Positions 38,305 to 48,497 of a DNA stretch of 64,000 bases are shown here, one piece after another. A model generated the notes under the pieces. The model ran no database searches and was not told the DNA's origin. It worked only from the letters and a program-made list of their open reading frames with translations. Source of the stretch: Streptomyces sp. WAC08241 (GTDB taxonomy: Bacteria; Actinomycetota; Actinomycetes; Streptomycetales; Streptomycetaceae); the NCBI GenBank assembly GCA_007858575.1, contig CP042279.1:3472001-3536000 (forward strand). The letters are read 5' to 3'. Position numbers and translations under genes: made by a program. Numbering within the stretch: the stretch's first letter is position 1; the number at the start of each line of letters is the position of its first letter.

Positions 38305-39645
38305 TGGTCCGCTCCTCTTCCTCGTCGCTGTCGCTCTGTTCGGTGGCCACCGGCTCGTAGACCAGGACCGCGCGGTTGTCCGGGCGCAGCCGGGCCGCGG
38401 CGGCCTCCCGCACCTCCTCGGCGGTGATGTCGAGGACGCGGTCGACGGCGGTGAGGGCGAGCTGCGGGTCGCCGAACAGCACGGCGAACCGGCACAGTTC
38501 GTCGGCGCGGCCCGCGACGGTGCCGAGCCGGTCCAGCCACTCGCGCTCCAACTGGGCCTGCGCGCGCTCCATCTCCTCCGGAGTGGGGCCCTCGGCGGCG
38601 AACCGGGCGAGCTCCTCGTCGACGGCCGCCTCGATCTCCGGGACCTCGACGCCGCCGGACGTCTTGACGTCCAGCCAGCCGAGCGAGGGCGCCCCGGCAA
38701 GCCGCAGCAGCCCGAAACCGGCGGCGACGGCCGTGCGGTCCCGGCGGACCAGGCGGTTGTGCAGCCGGAGGACTCCCCGCCGCCCAGGACCGTCAGGGCC
38801 AGGTCGGCGGCGTCGCACGCGCGCGTGCCGTCGTGCGGCAGCCGGTAGGCGGCCATCAGGGCGCGCGCCGGGACCTCCTCCTCGACGACCTCGCGGAGCT
38901 GCTCGCCGATGACGTCGGGCAGCGAGCCGTCGCGCGGGCCGGCTTGCCGTCGTGGGACGGGATGGAGCCGAAGTACTTCTCGATCCAGGCGAGGGTCCGC
39001 GCCGGGTCGATGTCGCCGACGACGGAGAGCACCGCGTTGTTCGGGGCGTAGTACGTGCGGAAGAAGTCCCGCGCGTCCTCCAGGGTGGCCGCGTCCAGGT
39101 CGGCCATGGAGCCGATGGGCGTGTGGTGGTAGGGGTGGCCCTCCGGGTAGGCGAGCGCGGTCAGCTTCTCGAAGGCCGTGCCGTAGGGCACGTTGTCGTA
39201 GCGCTGGCGGCGCTCGTTCTTGACGACGTCCCGCTGGTTCTCCATGGACTCGTCGTCCAGGGCGGCGAGCAGCGAGCCCATGCGGTCCGCCTCCAGCCAG
39301 AGCGCGAGCTCGAGCTGGTGGGTGGGCATGGTCTCGAAGTAGTTGGTGCGCTCGAAGCTCGTCGTGCCGTTCAGCGAGCCGCCCGCGCCCTGCACCAGCT
39401 CGAAGTGGCCGTTGCCGTGGACCTGCTTCGAGCCCTGGAACATCAGGTGCTCGAAGAGGTGGGCGAGCCCCGTGCGGCCCGCGACCTCGTGGCGCGAGCC
39501 GACGTCGTACCAGAGGCAGACCGCGGCGACCGGGGTCAGGTGGTCCTCGGAGAGCACCACGCGCAGGCCGTTCGCCAACCGAGTGCTCGGTCGCTGTCAG
39601 GCCGCCGGAGCCGGCCTCGGCCGTGGCCGTGTGACCCATGGGCAT
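38301..39645 (-). CDS. M16-family zinc metallopeptidase, catalytic subunit (frameshifted)
   Basis: About 455 residues. The inverted zinc motif HxxEH is present as AHLFEHLMFQGS, with the distal Glu supplied by ESMENQRDVVKNERRQRYDN. The first half-domain has NGLRVVLSEDHLTPVAAVCLW and LNGTTSFERTNYFET; the second half has LMAAYRLPHDGTRACDAADL and GWLDVKTSGGVEVPE. ATG at 39643-39645 (PMGHTATAEAGSG). Frameshifts near 39580, 38940, 38775 and 38315. Divergent from parC. Natural substrates in Streptomyces are unknown; homologous pairs act in peptide turnover. Confidence 0.9.
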
Positions 39646-39824
39646 GTACGTCCCTTCGATGGCGATGTGAAAAGTCCTGCCACTGTATGCAAGCGCGCCG
39701 ACACCTGGCGAAGTTCCCGCCCCTTCGAGATGTCCTCTTCCGGGTCGCGGTCGGCGTTGTCGGTGGCACGGTCCACAATGGTCCGCGTCAGATCAACCTT
39801 GTTGGTGAAGGAGCCGCAGCCGCG

Positions 39825-42278
39825 ATGGCCCGCCGCAGCACGAAGACACCGCCGCCGGACGACGCGTACGAGGAGAGGATCCTCGACATCGACGTCGTCG
39901 ACGAGATGCAGGGCTCTTCCTCGAGTACGCGTACTCGGTGATCTACTCGCGCGCGCTCCCGGACGCCCGCGACGGGATGAAGCCCGTCCAGCGCCGCATC
40001 GTCTACCAGATGAACGAGATGGGGCTGCGTCCCGACCGCGGCTTCGTGAAGTGCGCCCGGGTCGTCGGCGAGGTGATGGGCAAGCTGCACCCGCACGGCG
40101 ACGCGTCGATCTACGACGCGATGGTCCGCATGGCACAGCCCTTCTCCATGCGCCTCCCCTCGTCGACGGCCACGGCAACTTCGGTTCCTCGGCAACGACG
40201 ACCCGCCGGCCGCCATGCGGTACACCGAGTCGCGGATGGCCCCGGCCGCGCTGCTCATGACCGAGTCCATCGAAGAGGACACGGTCGACTTCGCGCCGAA
40301 CTACGACGGCCAGGAGCAGGAGCCGGTGGCGCTGCCCGCCGCCTACCCGAACCTGCTGGTCAACGGCGCGTCCGGCATCGCGGTCGGCATGGCGACCAAC
40401 ATGCCCCCGCACAACCTCGGCGAGGTCGTCGCGGCCGCCCGCCACCTGATCCGGCACCCGAACGCCGACCTCGAGACGCTGATGCGCTTCGTGCCCGGCC
40501 CGGACCTGCCGACCGGCGGCCGCATCGTCGGCCTCTCCGGCATCAAGGACGCGTACGCGTCGGGGCGCGGCTCCTTCAAGATCCGTGCCACCGCGACCGT
40601 GGAGACCGTGACGGCGCGCCGCAAGGGCATTGTCGTGACCGAGCTGCCGTTCACGGTCGGCCCGGAGAAGGTCATCTCCAAGATCAAGGACCTGGTCGGC
40701 TCCAAGAAGCTCCAGGGCATCGCGGACGTCAAGGACCTCACCGACCGCAGCCACGGTCTGCGCCTGGTCATCGAGATCAAGAACGGCTTCGTGCCCGAGG
40801 CCGTCCTGGAGCAGCTCTACAAGCTGACGCCGATGGAGGAGTCCTTCGGCATCAACAACGTGGCGCTCGTCGACGGCCAGCCGCTCACCCTCGGCCTCAA
40901 GGAGCTCCTGGAGGTCTACCTGGACCACCGCTTCGACGTGGTCCGCCGCCGCTCCGAGTTCCGCCGCACCAAGAAGCGCGACCGGCTCCATCTGGTCGAG
41001 GGCCTGCTCGTGGCGCTGCTCGACATCGACGAGGTCATCCGCCTCATCCGGGAGAGCGACAACTCCGCACAGGCCAAGGAGCGCCTGATGGAGCGCTTCT
41101 CCCTGAGCGAGATCCAGACGCAGTACATCCTGGACACCCCGCTGCGCCGCCTCACCAGGTTCGACCGGATCGAGCTGGAGGGCGAGCGCGACCGCCTCAA
41201 CGGCGAGATCGACGAGCTGACCGGGATCCTGGAGTCCGACGCGGAGCTGCGCAAGCTGGTCTCGGCGGAGCTGGCCTCGGTCGCCAAGAAGTTCGCCACG
41301 GACCGCCGGACCGTCCTGCTCGAATCGGCCGGCACGCCCGTCGCGGCCACGTCCCTCCAGGTCGCGGACGACCCGTGCCGGGTCCTGCTGTCCTCGACCG
41401 GCCTGCTGGCGCGTACGGCGACGGAGGAGCTGCCGCCCACCGACCCGGACGCGAAGCGGGTCAAGCACGACGTGATCGTGTCGGTGGTGGCCGCCACCCA
41501 GCGCGGTGACGTCGGCGCGGTGACCTCGGCCGGCCGGCTGCTGCGGATCGCGGTGATCGACCTGCCGCAGTTGCCGGACACCGCGTCCGTCCCGAACCTG
41601 GCGGGCGGCGCGCCGCTGTCGGAGTTCCTCTCCCTGGAGGCGGACGAGACGGTGGTCTGCCTGACGACCCTCGAGGAGGCCTCGCAGGGGCTCGCCCTCG
41701 GCACGCTCCAGGGCGTGGTGAAGCGGGTGGTGCCGGACTATCCGGCGAACAAGGACGAGCTGGAGGTCATCACCCTCAAGGACGGCGACCGGATCGTCGG
41801 CGCGACCGAGCTGCGGACGGGCGAGGAGGACCTGGTCTTCATCACCTCCGACGCCCAGTTGCTGCGCTATCCGGCGTCCCAGGTGCGGCCCCAGGGCCGG
41901 CCCGCGGGCGGCATGGCGGGCGTGAAGTTGGCGGCGGGCGCCGAGGTCCTCTCGTTCACGGCGGTGGACCCGGCGGCGGAGGCGGTGGTTCACGGTCGCG
42001 GGCTCCACGGGCACCCTGGACCCCGCCGGCAGTACGTCGGCGAAGCTGACGCCCTTCGACCAGTACCCGCGCAAGGGCCGCGCCACCGGCGGCGTCCGCT
42101 GCCAGCGCTTCCTGAAGGGCGAGGACGTCCTGATCCTGGCCTGGGCGGGCGCCTCCCCGGCCCGCGCGGCGCAGAAGAACGGCACCCCGGTCGAGCTCCC
42201 GGAGATCGACCCCGCCGCGACGGGTCGGGCACGCCCCTGCCGAAGCCGGTGGAGGTCCTGGCGGGCCCGGCCAGCTAG
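39825..42278 (+). CDS. parC: DNA topoisomerase IV subunit A (frameshifted)
   Basis: Type IIA topoisomerase cleavage subunit of about 818 residues; with ParE it decatenates sister chromosomes. N-terminal [46 protein letters not shown], and the catalytic Tyr in [12 protein letters not shown]; then [20 protein letters not shown] and the coiled-coil stretch [18 protein letters not shown]. The C-terminal beta-pinwheel lacks a QRRGGKG-type GyrA box, which argues for ParC over GyrA. ATG at 39825. Frameshifts near 39920, 40160, 40190, 41990 and 42228. parE lies 6 kb away on the other strand. Confidence 0.93.
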
Positions 42279-42305
42279 CACCCGGGCCGGAGGGGCCCCG
42301 GGCCC

Positions 42306-43356
42306 CTAGAAGAGGGTCTCCTCCGGCTCCTCCTCCGTCTGCTGCACGTACCGCAGGACGCCCCACATGCCGGCCTCGTCGGGGCGTCCCGCGGGCCGCT
42401 CAGCTCGCAGGCGGCGAGCTCCTTGCGCAGACCGGCCGCGTCGACGCCGGAGCCGATCAGGACGAGTTGGTGAGGCGCTCTCCCCGGCGGGCCAGGGCTC
42501 CGGGTAGAAGCGCAGGAAGCGTCCGACGGCGTGCACGGTGTAGCGGTTGGCCGGGTCGGCGGCGCCGAGGTCGACGAAGCCCTTGATCCGGTAGAGCCCC
42601 TCGGGGCGGGAGTCGAGGAACGCCATCAGACGGCGCGGGTGGAGCGGCGTCGAGGCCGTCAGCGAGACGGTCTCGTAGGACGCGTGCGCGTGGTCGGCGT
42701 CGTCGTCGGAGCCGTACAGGACGTCCTCGATGGACATCTGGCCTCGATCTCGCCGTCCGGCACGACCCGGTCGAAGAGCAGTTCCGGGTCGACGCGGCCG
42801 TGGAGGCCTCGATCACGGCGGCGCGTCCGGCGAGGCCCGCCACCGTCTCCCGTACGCTCCGCAGCTCGTCGGCGGAGACCCGGTCGGCCTTGTTGACGAC
42901 CACGAGGTCGGCGACGGCCAGGTGCCGGTCGGTCCCGGGGTGCCGCTGCCGGGTGGCCCCGAACTCGGCCGCGTCGACGACCTCGACGAGCCCTCCGTAC
43001 ACGATCCGCTCGTTCTCGCTGGCGAGCACCATGCGGACCAGTTCCTGCGGCTCCGCGAGTCCGCTCGCCTCGATCACGATCACGTCGAGCCGGGACTCGG
43101 GCCGGGTCAGGACCTCCAGGTACTCGTCGAGCTCACTGGCGTCGACGGCGCAGCACAGACAGCCGTTGCCGAGGGAGACGGTGGAGCCGACCTGGCCGGC
43201 GACGGTCATCGCGTCGATGCCGATGTCGCCGAAGTCGTTGACCATGACCCCGATGCGGGTGCCCCGCGCGCTGCGCAGCAGATGGTTGAGGAGCGTGGTC
43301 TTCCCGGCCCCGAGGAACCCTGCCAGGACGACGACGGGGATCTGCTGCGTGGTCAA
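42306..43356 (-). CDS. CobW/ZNG-type GTPase metallochaperone (frameshifted)
   Basis: About 350 residues of the COG0523 G3E GTPase family. Walker A VLAGFLGAGKTTLLNH; metal-binding CxCC in LGNGCLCCAVDASE; Walker B-like VIVIEASGLAEP; NKAD in LVVVNKADR; CobW C-terminal domain RIKGFVDLGAADPANRY. TTG start at 43354-43356 with a GGAGG site eight bases upstream. Frameshifts near 42800, 42475 and 42400. Ends MWGVLRYVQQTEEEPEETLF. Members deliver Zn or Co to enzymes under limitation; no Zur box was identified here. Convergent with parC. Confidence 0.88.
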
Positions 43357-43478
43357 GGAACGTGCCTCCGGTCGTGCTCGGTCGTGGTCCCCGCGACGTG
43401 CAGCTCCGCGGAAAGGCCCAGGATAGGCGGGCCGCGGGCCCATGACGGGCTTCCGGTACGGAGCGGGCGCGGGCGGGT

Positions 43479-43517
43479 CGGGTGTCGGGTGTCGGGTGTC
43501 GGGTGTCGGGTGTCGGG
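43479..43517. repeat. Heptamer tandem repeat (GGGTGTC)
   Basis: About five uninterrupted copies of GGGTGTC in the region upstream of the CobW-type gene and the histidine-kinase gene. Simple-sequence repeat; copy number is likely to vary between isolates or be miscounted in assembly. Confidence 0.85.
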
Positions 43518-43645
43518 AGCGGATGCCCCGGGACGGGCTTCGGTTCCTTGGGCCCTACCCCGCTCCGGCACCGCACGCCCTCCCGCCTCCGCTCCCGTCC
43601 ACGCCCATTTCCGGTGCCGGGGCGTGTCCCCGTACCTTTTCGGGC

Positions 43646-45454
43646 ATGAACCCCGTACGGACCGGATCCCGCGCCCCTCACGCGCCGTCGGCGGTTCGGA
43701 TGGCCCCGTCGGGTGTTCTCGCAGGTCCTGCTGATGCAGTTGGCCGTCGCGACCGGGGTGACCGTCCTCGCCACCGGTCTGTTCCTGGCCCCGCTGAGCG
43801 CGCAGCTCGACGACCAGGCCATGCGGCGGGCCCTGGCCATCGCCGGGACCACCGCGTCGCCCCGGCTCGCCGCCGACCTGACCGGCGGTCCGCCGTCCGT
43901 ACGGGGCCCGGTGCAGGCGGAGGCGGAGCGGGTCCGGAGCTCCACGGGCGCCGAGTACGTGGTCGTCATGGACACGCGCGGGGTGCGCTGGTCGCACCCC
44001 GACCCCGCGCAGATCGGCAGGCTCGTCTCCACCGACCCGAGCGAGGCCCTGGCCGGCCGGGAGGTCATGGAGATCGACAGCGGCACGCTCGGCCGGTCGG
44101 CGCGCGGCAAGGTGCCGCTGCTGCGCGGACGCGGACGGGCGGACCGTCGGGGCGCGGTCTCCGTCGGCATCGAGTACGACAGCGTCCGCGGGGCCCTGGG
44201 CGTACCTGATCTCCCGGCGGCGCGAGACCCCCTGGCCTTCTCCCGCATCTCCGCGCTCCTCGCCGAGCGCGAGGCCATGCTGCACGGCATCCGGGAGGGC
44301 GTGGTGGCCCTCGGCGCGGACCGCTGGCCGGTCCCGGCGGCTCCAGCGGCAGACCCACGACCTGGCCTTCTCCGACATCTCCGCGCTCCTCGCCGAGCGC
44401 GAGGCCATGCTGCACGGCATCCGGGAGGGCGTGGTGGCCCTGGACCGCAACGGTTCCGTACGGCTCATGAACGACGAGGCGCAGCGGCTCCTCGGCCTCG
44501 GCCCCGAGGCGGCGGGCCGACCGCTCGACGAGGTCCTCGGCCGGGGCCGCACCGCCGACGTCCTGGCGGGCCGGGTCACCGGCGAGGACCTGGTCACGGT
44601 CCGGGGCACCGGGTGCTGATCGCGAACCGGATGCCCACGGACGACGGGGGCGCGGTGGCGACCCTCCGCGACCGCACCGAGCTGGAGCACCTCGGACGCG
44701 AGCTGGACGCCACCCGGGGCCTCATCGACGCCCTGCGCGCCCAGGACCACGAGCACGCCAACCGGATGCACACCCTCCTCGGCCTCCTGGAGCTGGAGAT
44801 GCACGAGGAGGCGGTGGAGTTCGTCACCGAGGTGGTCGGGGTGCACCGGACCACCGCCGAGCAGGTCACGGAGAAGGTCCACGATCCGCTCCTGGCCGCG
44901 CTGCTCGTCGGCAAGGCCGCCGTCGCCGCCGAGCGCGGCGTCTCGCTGCGGCTCGCACCGGACTCGCTGCTTCCGGACCGACTGGTCGACCCGCGCGAAC
45001 TGGTCACCGTCGTCGGCAACCTGGTCGACAACGCCCTGGACGCGGCCTCCGGCACCCCGGACGCCCGTGCCGGCGTCTCCTTCGACTGCGCGGGCCGTAC
45101 GGTCGTGCTGCGGGTCTCGGACAGCGGCCCGGGGTGCCGGAGGAGCGGCGCGAGCTGATCTTCACCGAGGGCTGGACGACGAAGGCCCTCCCGTCGCACG
45201 GGAAGCGGGGGCTCGGGCTCGCCCTGGTGCGCCGGCTCGCCGAGCGCCGGGGCGGCTCGGCGACCGTGGCCGGAGGCCCCGAAGGCGGGGCCGAGTTCAC
45301 GGTCGTCCTCCCCGACGCCCTGAGCGACGCTCCGGACGGCCTCCCCTCCGTCCCGGAACCGACCGCTCCGGAACCGACCGGACCGGAGTCGATCGTCCTG
45401 GGGCCGACCGCACCGGAGCCGACCGCTCCGGAGCCCGCCGAGGAGGCGCGATGA
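43646..45454 (+). CDS. CitA/DcuS-family sensor histidine kinase (rearranged and frameshifted)
   Basis: Expected about 540 residues. First membrane helix LLMQLAVATGVTVLATGLFL; extracytoplasmic PDC/CitA-like sensor with GVRWSHPDPAQIGRLVSTD and AVSVGIEYDS; PAS region REGVVALDRNGSVRLMNDEA; Spo0B-like dimerisation helix with His in AQDHEHANRMHTLLGLLELE; HATPase with VGNLVDNALDAA and GKRGLGLALVRRLAE; a Pro/Glu/Thr-rich tail (TAPEPTGPES). A second membrane helix, normally between GIEYDS and AYLISRR, is not found, and 81 bases are duplicated (44231-44311, 44361-44441). Frameshifts near 43710, 44120, 44340, 44605 and 45135. ATG at 43646; ATGA overlap with the regulator gene. Confidence 0.82.
44231..44441 (+). 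repeat. 81-base direct duplication within the sensor kinase gene
   Basis: Copies at 44231-44311 and 44361-44441 differ at two bases and are offset by 130. Each encodes DLAFS-ISALLAEREAML followed by HGIREGVVAL. The offset is not a multiple of three, so the second copy is out of frame with the first as written. Confidence 0.9.
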
Positions 45455-46148
45455 CCGGCGTGCCCATCGACGTGCTCGTGGTGGACGACGACGTGCGGGT
45501 GGCACGGATCAACGCCGCCTACGTCGCCAAGGTGCCCGGCTTCCGGGTCGTCGCGACCGCCCATTCGACCGCCGGGGCGCTCGCCGTCCTGGACGAGCGG
45601 CCGGTGGACCTGATCCTCCTGGACCACTACCTGCCGGACGAGAACGGCCTCGCGGCGGTACGGAAGCTCGCGCGCGGGGCCACCAGTGCGACGTGATCAT
45701 GGTGACGGCGGCCCGGGACGTGGCCACCGTGCAGGCGGCGATGCGGCACGGCGCCCTCCAGTACCTGGTCAAGCCGTTCAACTTCGCCGGTCTGCGCGGC
45801 AAGCTGGAGGCGTACGCGACGCTCCGCCGCACCCTGGAGGGCGGGGGCGAGGCCGAGCAGGCGGAGGTGGACCGGATCTTCGGGGTCCTGGCGGCGGGCT
45901 CCGTCGCCCCCGATCTGCCGAAGGGCACTCCCCACCACGGCCGAACTGGTCCGGCAGGTGCTGCTCGCCGCCGACGGGCCGCTGTCCGCGCAGGAGATCG
46001 CCGAGCGGTCCGGCGTCAGCCGCCAGACCGCCCAGCGCTACCTCAAGCTCCTGGAACGGACCGGCCGGGTGCGCCTCTCGCCCGGTACGGCGAGACGGGG
46101 CGCCCCGAGCACCGGTACGCCTGGGCGAGCTCGCCGCCCACCGCCTGA
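45451..46148 (+). CDS. CitB/DcuR-family response regulator (frameshifted)
   Basis: About 233 residues. Receiver domain: PIDVLVVDDDVRVARINAAY, phospho-acceptor Asp in LILLDHYLPDENGL, DVIMVTAARD and the Lys in LQYLVKPFNFAGLRGKLEAY. The C-terminal HTH, in another frame, is QEIAERSGVSRQTAQRYLKL, followed by HRYAWASSPPTA. Frameshifts near 45690, 45930 and 46082. The start overlaps the kinase stop (ATGA). This class usually activates uptake of C4-dicarboxylates, citrate or acetate; the convergent symporter operon is the obvious candidate target. Confidence 0.87.
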
Positions 46149-46203
46149 CGCGAGCCGGTCCGGTCCGTGCTCCCGCTCCTACGGGCACTCGTACCCGCAC
46201 GGA

Positions 46204-47795
46204 TCAGACCGCTCCCGCGCCGGTCAGCGCCCGGACCTCGGTCTCCGCGTGCCGTGCCGCGTCGGGCGGCTCGGTCGAGGTGACCGTGCCGGCCCACCCG
46301 GCGAGGAAGCCGAGCGGGATGGAGACCAATCCCGGGTTCTGCAGCGGGAAGAGATGGAAGTCGAGGCCGGGGAACAGCGACTCCGGACTGCCGGAGACGA
46401 CCGGCGAGACCAGGACGAGCAGAACGGCCGGGACGAGCCCGCCGTACACCGCCCAGACCGCGCCCCTGGTCGTGAACTTCCGCCAGAACAGCGAGTAGAG
46501 CAGCACCGGCAGGTTGGCGGAGGCCGCGACGGCGAAGGCCAGGCCGACGAGGAAGGCCACGTTGAGGTCGCTGGCGAGCAGCCCGAGGCCGATGGCGGCG
46601 GCGCCGATCACCACCGCGGCGACCCGGGCCACGGCCACCTCGCTGTACTGCTTCGCGTGCTTGCGGCGCAGCGAGGCGTACAGGTCGTGGGCGACGGAGG
46701 CCGAGGAGGCGAGGGTGATCCCCGCGACGACGGCGAGGATGGTCGCGAAGGCGACGGCGGCGACGACCGCGAAGAGCACCGTGCCACTGGTGGAGCCCGC
46801 GCCGCCCCCGAGGTCGAGCGCGAGCAGCGGTACGGCGGTGTTCCCGGCCGCGTTGGACGCCCGGACCTCGGCGGGGCCGATCAGGGCGGCCGCGCCGAAG
46901 CCGAGCACGATCGTCATCAGGTAGAAGCTGCCGATGAGCCCGATGGACCAGACGACGGAGCGGCGGGCGGCCCGGGCGGTCGGCACGGTGTAGAAGCGCG
47001 ACAGGATGTGCGGCAGGCCGGCGGTGCCCAGGACCAGGGCGAGGCCGAGGCTGATGAAGTCGAGGCGGGCCGTCCAGTCCCCGCCGTAGCGGAGCCCGGG
47101 GGCGAGGAAGTCGAGGCCGTGACCGCTGCGCTCGGCCGCAGTGGAGAGCAGGCTGTTCACGTCGCCGTGGAAGCGGAGCAGGACGAGGACGGTGAGCGCG
47201 ATCGTGCCCGCCATGAGCAGGACCGCCTTGACGATCTGGATCCAGGTGGTGGCCCGCATGCCGCCGAGCGACACGTAGATCACCATCAGCGCGCCCACTC
47301 CGATCACCGTCCAGGAACGGGCCGCCTCACCGGTGCCGCCGAGGAGGAGGGCGACCAGGCTTCCGGCCCCCACCATCTGTGCCACCAGGTACAGCACGGA
47401 GACGGCCACCGAGGACGTTCCGGCGGCGATCCGCACGGGGCGCTCGGACATCCGCGCGGCGACGACGTCGGCCAGCGTGAACCGCCCGCAGTTGCGGACC
47501 AGTTCGGCGACGAGGAGGAGGACGACGAGCCAGGCGACGAGGAAGCCGACGGAGTACAGCATGCCGTCGTAGCCGTAGAGGGCGATCAGGCCGGAGATGC
47601 CGAGGAAGGACGCCGCCGACATGTAGTCGCCGGCGATGGCGAAGCCGTTCTCCATGGGCGAGAAGAGGCGCCCGCCGGCGTAGAACTCTCCGCCGAACCG
47701 TGCCGGCTGCGGCTCACCCAGGTGGTGATGCCCAGGGTCACGGCCACGAAGACGCTGAACAGCACGAGCGCCAGAGTCTGGTGGTTTCCGGTCAC
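46204..47795 (-). CDS. Sodium:solute symporter, cation/acetate symporter (ActP) type (frameshifted)
   Basis: SSS-family permease of about 530 residues with 13 helices: LALVLFSVFVAVTLGITTWV; AEEFYAGGRLFSPMENGFAI; GDYMSAASFLGISGLIALYG; VVAARMSERPVRIAAG; LGGMRATTWIQIVKAVLL; GTAGLPHILSRFYTVP, the ActP-type motif; and FATILAVVAGITLASSASVA. GTG at 47793-47795, overlapping the DUF485 stop (GTGA). One frameshift near 47690. Substrate by family: acetate or another short monocarboxylate, co-transported with a cation. Confidence 0.9.
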
Positions 47796-48289
47796 CGCTG
47801 CACCGCCCCTCGGGTCATCTCCTGCGTGTCCCAGCGCAGTTCCAGCGCCGCCCGGTCCCTGCGCAGCCGCGCGTGGCGCGCGTACGCCCAGGTCAGCAGG
47901 AAGGTGGTGAGGAACTGGCCGAGGCCCGCGACCATCGCCACGTTCACCGCTCCGGCGACCGGCCGGGCCATCAGCCCCGGCGCGGCGGTCGCCGCCACGA
48001 CGTAGGCGAGGTACCAGACCAGGAAGGCGAAGGTGGCCGGGAAGACGAACCGGCGGTAGCGGCCGCGCACTTCCTGGAAGGCGGGGCTCCGCTGGACCTC
48101 CAGATAGATCTCCGCCGCGCTGGGGACCCGCTGTCGCGGCACCGTGCCTGTACGGCCGCCGCCGGTCGTCCCGGCGGCCACTCCGGGTTGCGCCCGTCCG
48201 TCCCGGCCCGGGGCCGGCACGTCGTCCCAGGGGTCGTCGATCGGCACCGCCGAAGCGCCGCGCCCCTCCTGCTTCTCCACCCGCTCCAC
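47792..48289 (-). CDS. DUF485 membrane protein, symporter partner
   Basis: Intact protein of about 165 residues. The first 80 are disordered and charged, then VQRSPAFQEVRGRYRRFVFP, the DUF485 signature, and two membrane helices (FAFLVWYLAYVVAATAA and VAMVAGLGQFLTTFLLTWAY) ending in a basic tail. GTG at 48287-48289 has AAGGAG eight bases upstream. Overlaps the symporter start by four bases. DUF485 proteins (YjcH-like) are habitually encoded with ActP-type acetate symporters and probably assist them. Confidence 0.88.
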   Translation of the reverse strand: MERVEKQEGRGASAVPIDDPWDDVPAPGRDGRAQPGVAAGTTGGGRTGTVPRQRVPSAAEIYLEVQRSPAFQEVRGRYRRFVFPATFAFLVWYLAYVVAATAAPGLMARPVAGAVNVAMVAGLGQFLTTFLLTWAYARHARLRRDRAALELRWDTQEMTRGAVQR

Positions 48290-48497
48290 CGGTCCAACTC
48301 TCCTTGTCAGCGAACCGTTTCGGCCGCGTGTGCACAAGGATGGACAGAGCAGGAACTTCCCGGACTCTTCTCCTCCCTCACTTCACCCTCATCAGGTGAC
48401 TCTTTCCCGGGCTGCCTGACAAAACCGTGCTGATATGCGTACCGCACGGCCCGTGGCCGTGAGCGGAGCGCGCGGCCCCACCCACGGACGGAGGCCG

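Noticed and set aside
39825..42278. GyrA instead of ParC
   Set aside because: No GyrA box in the C-terminal domain, and the partner subunit gene nearby is of ParE type without gyrA adjacency.
39597..42281. Long minus-strand frame (about 890 codons) opposite parC
   Set aside because: It has no recognisable motifs and is the antisense image of a GC-rich coding strand; parC on the plus strand has all family motifs.
43479..43517. Short regular repeats considered as a CRISPR array
   Set aside because: Uninterrupted heptamers with no spacers; simple sequence only. No cas genes in the window.
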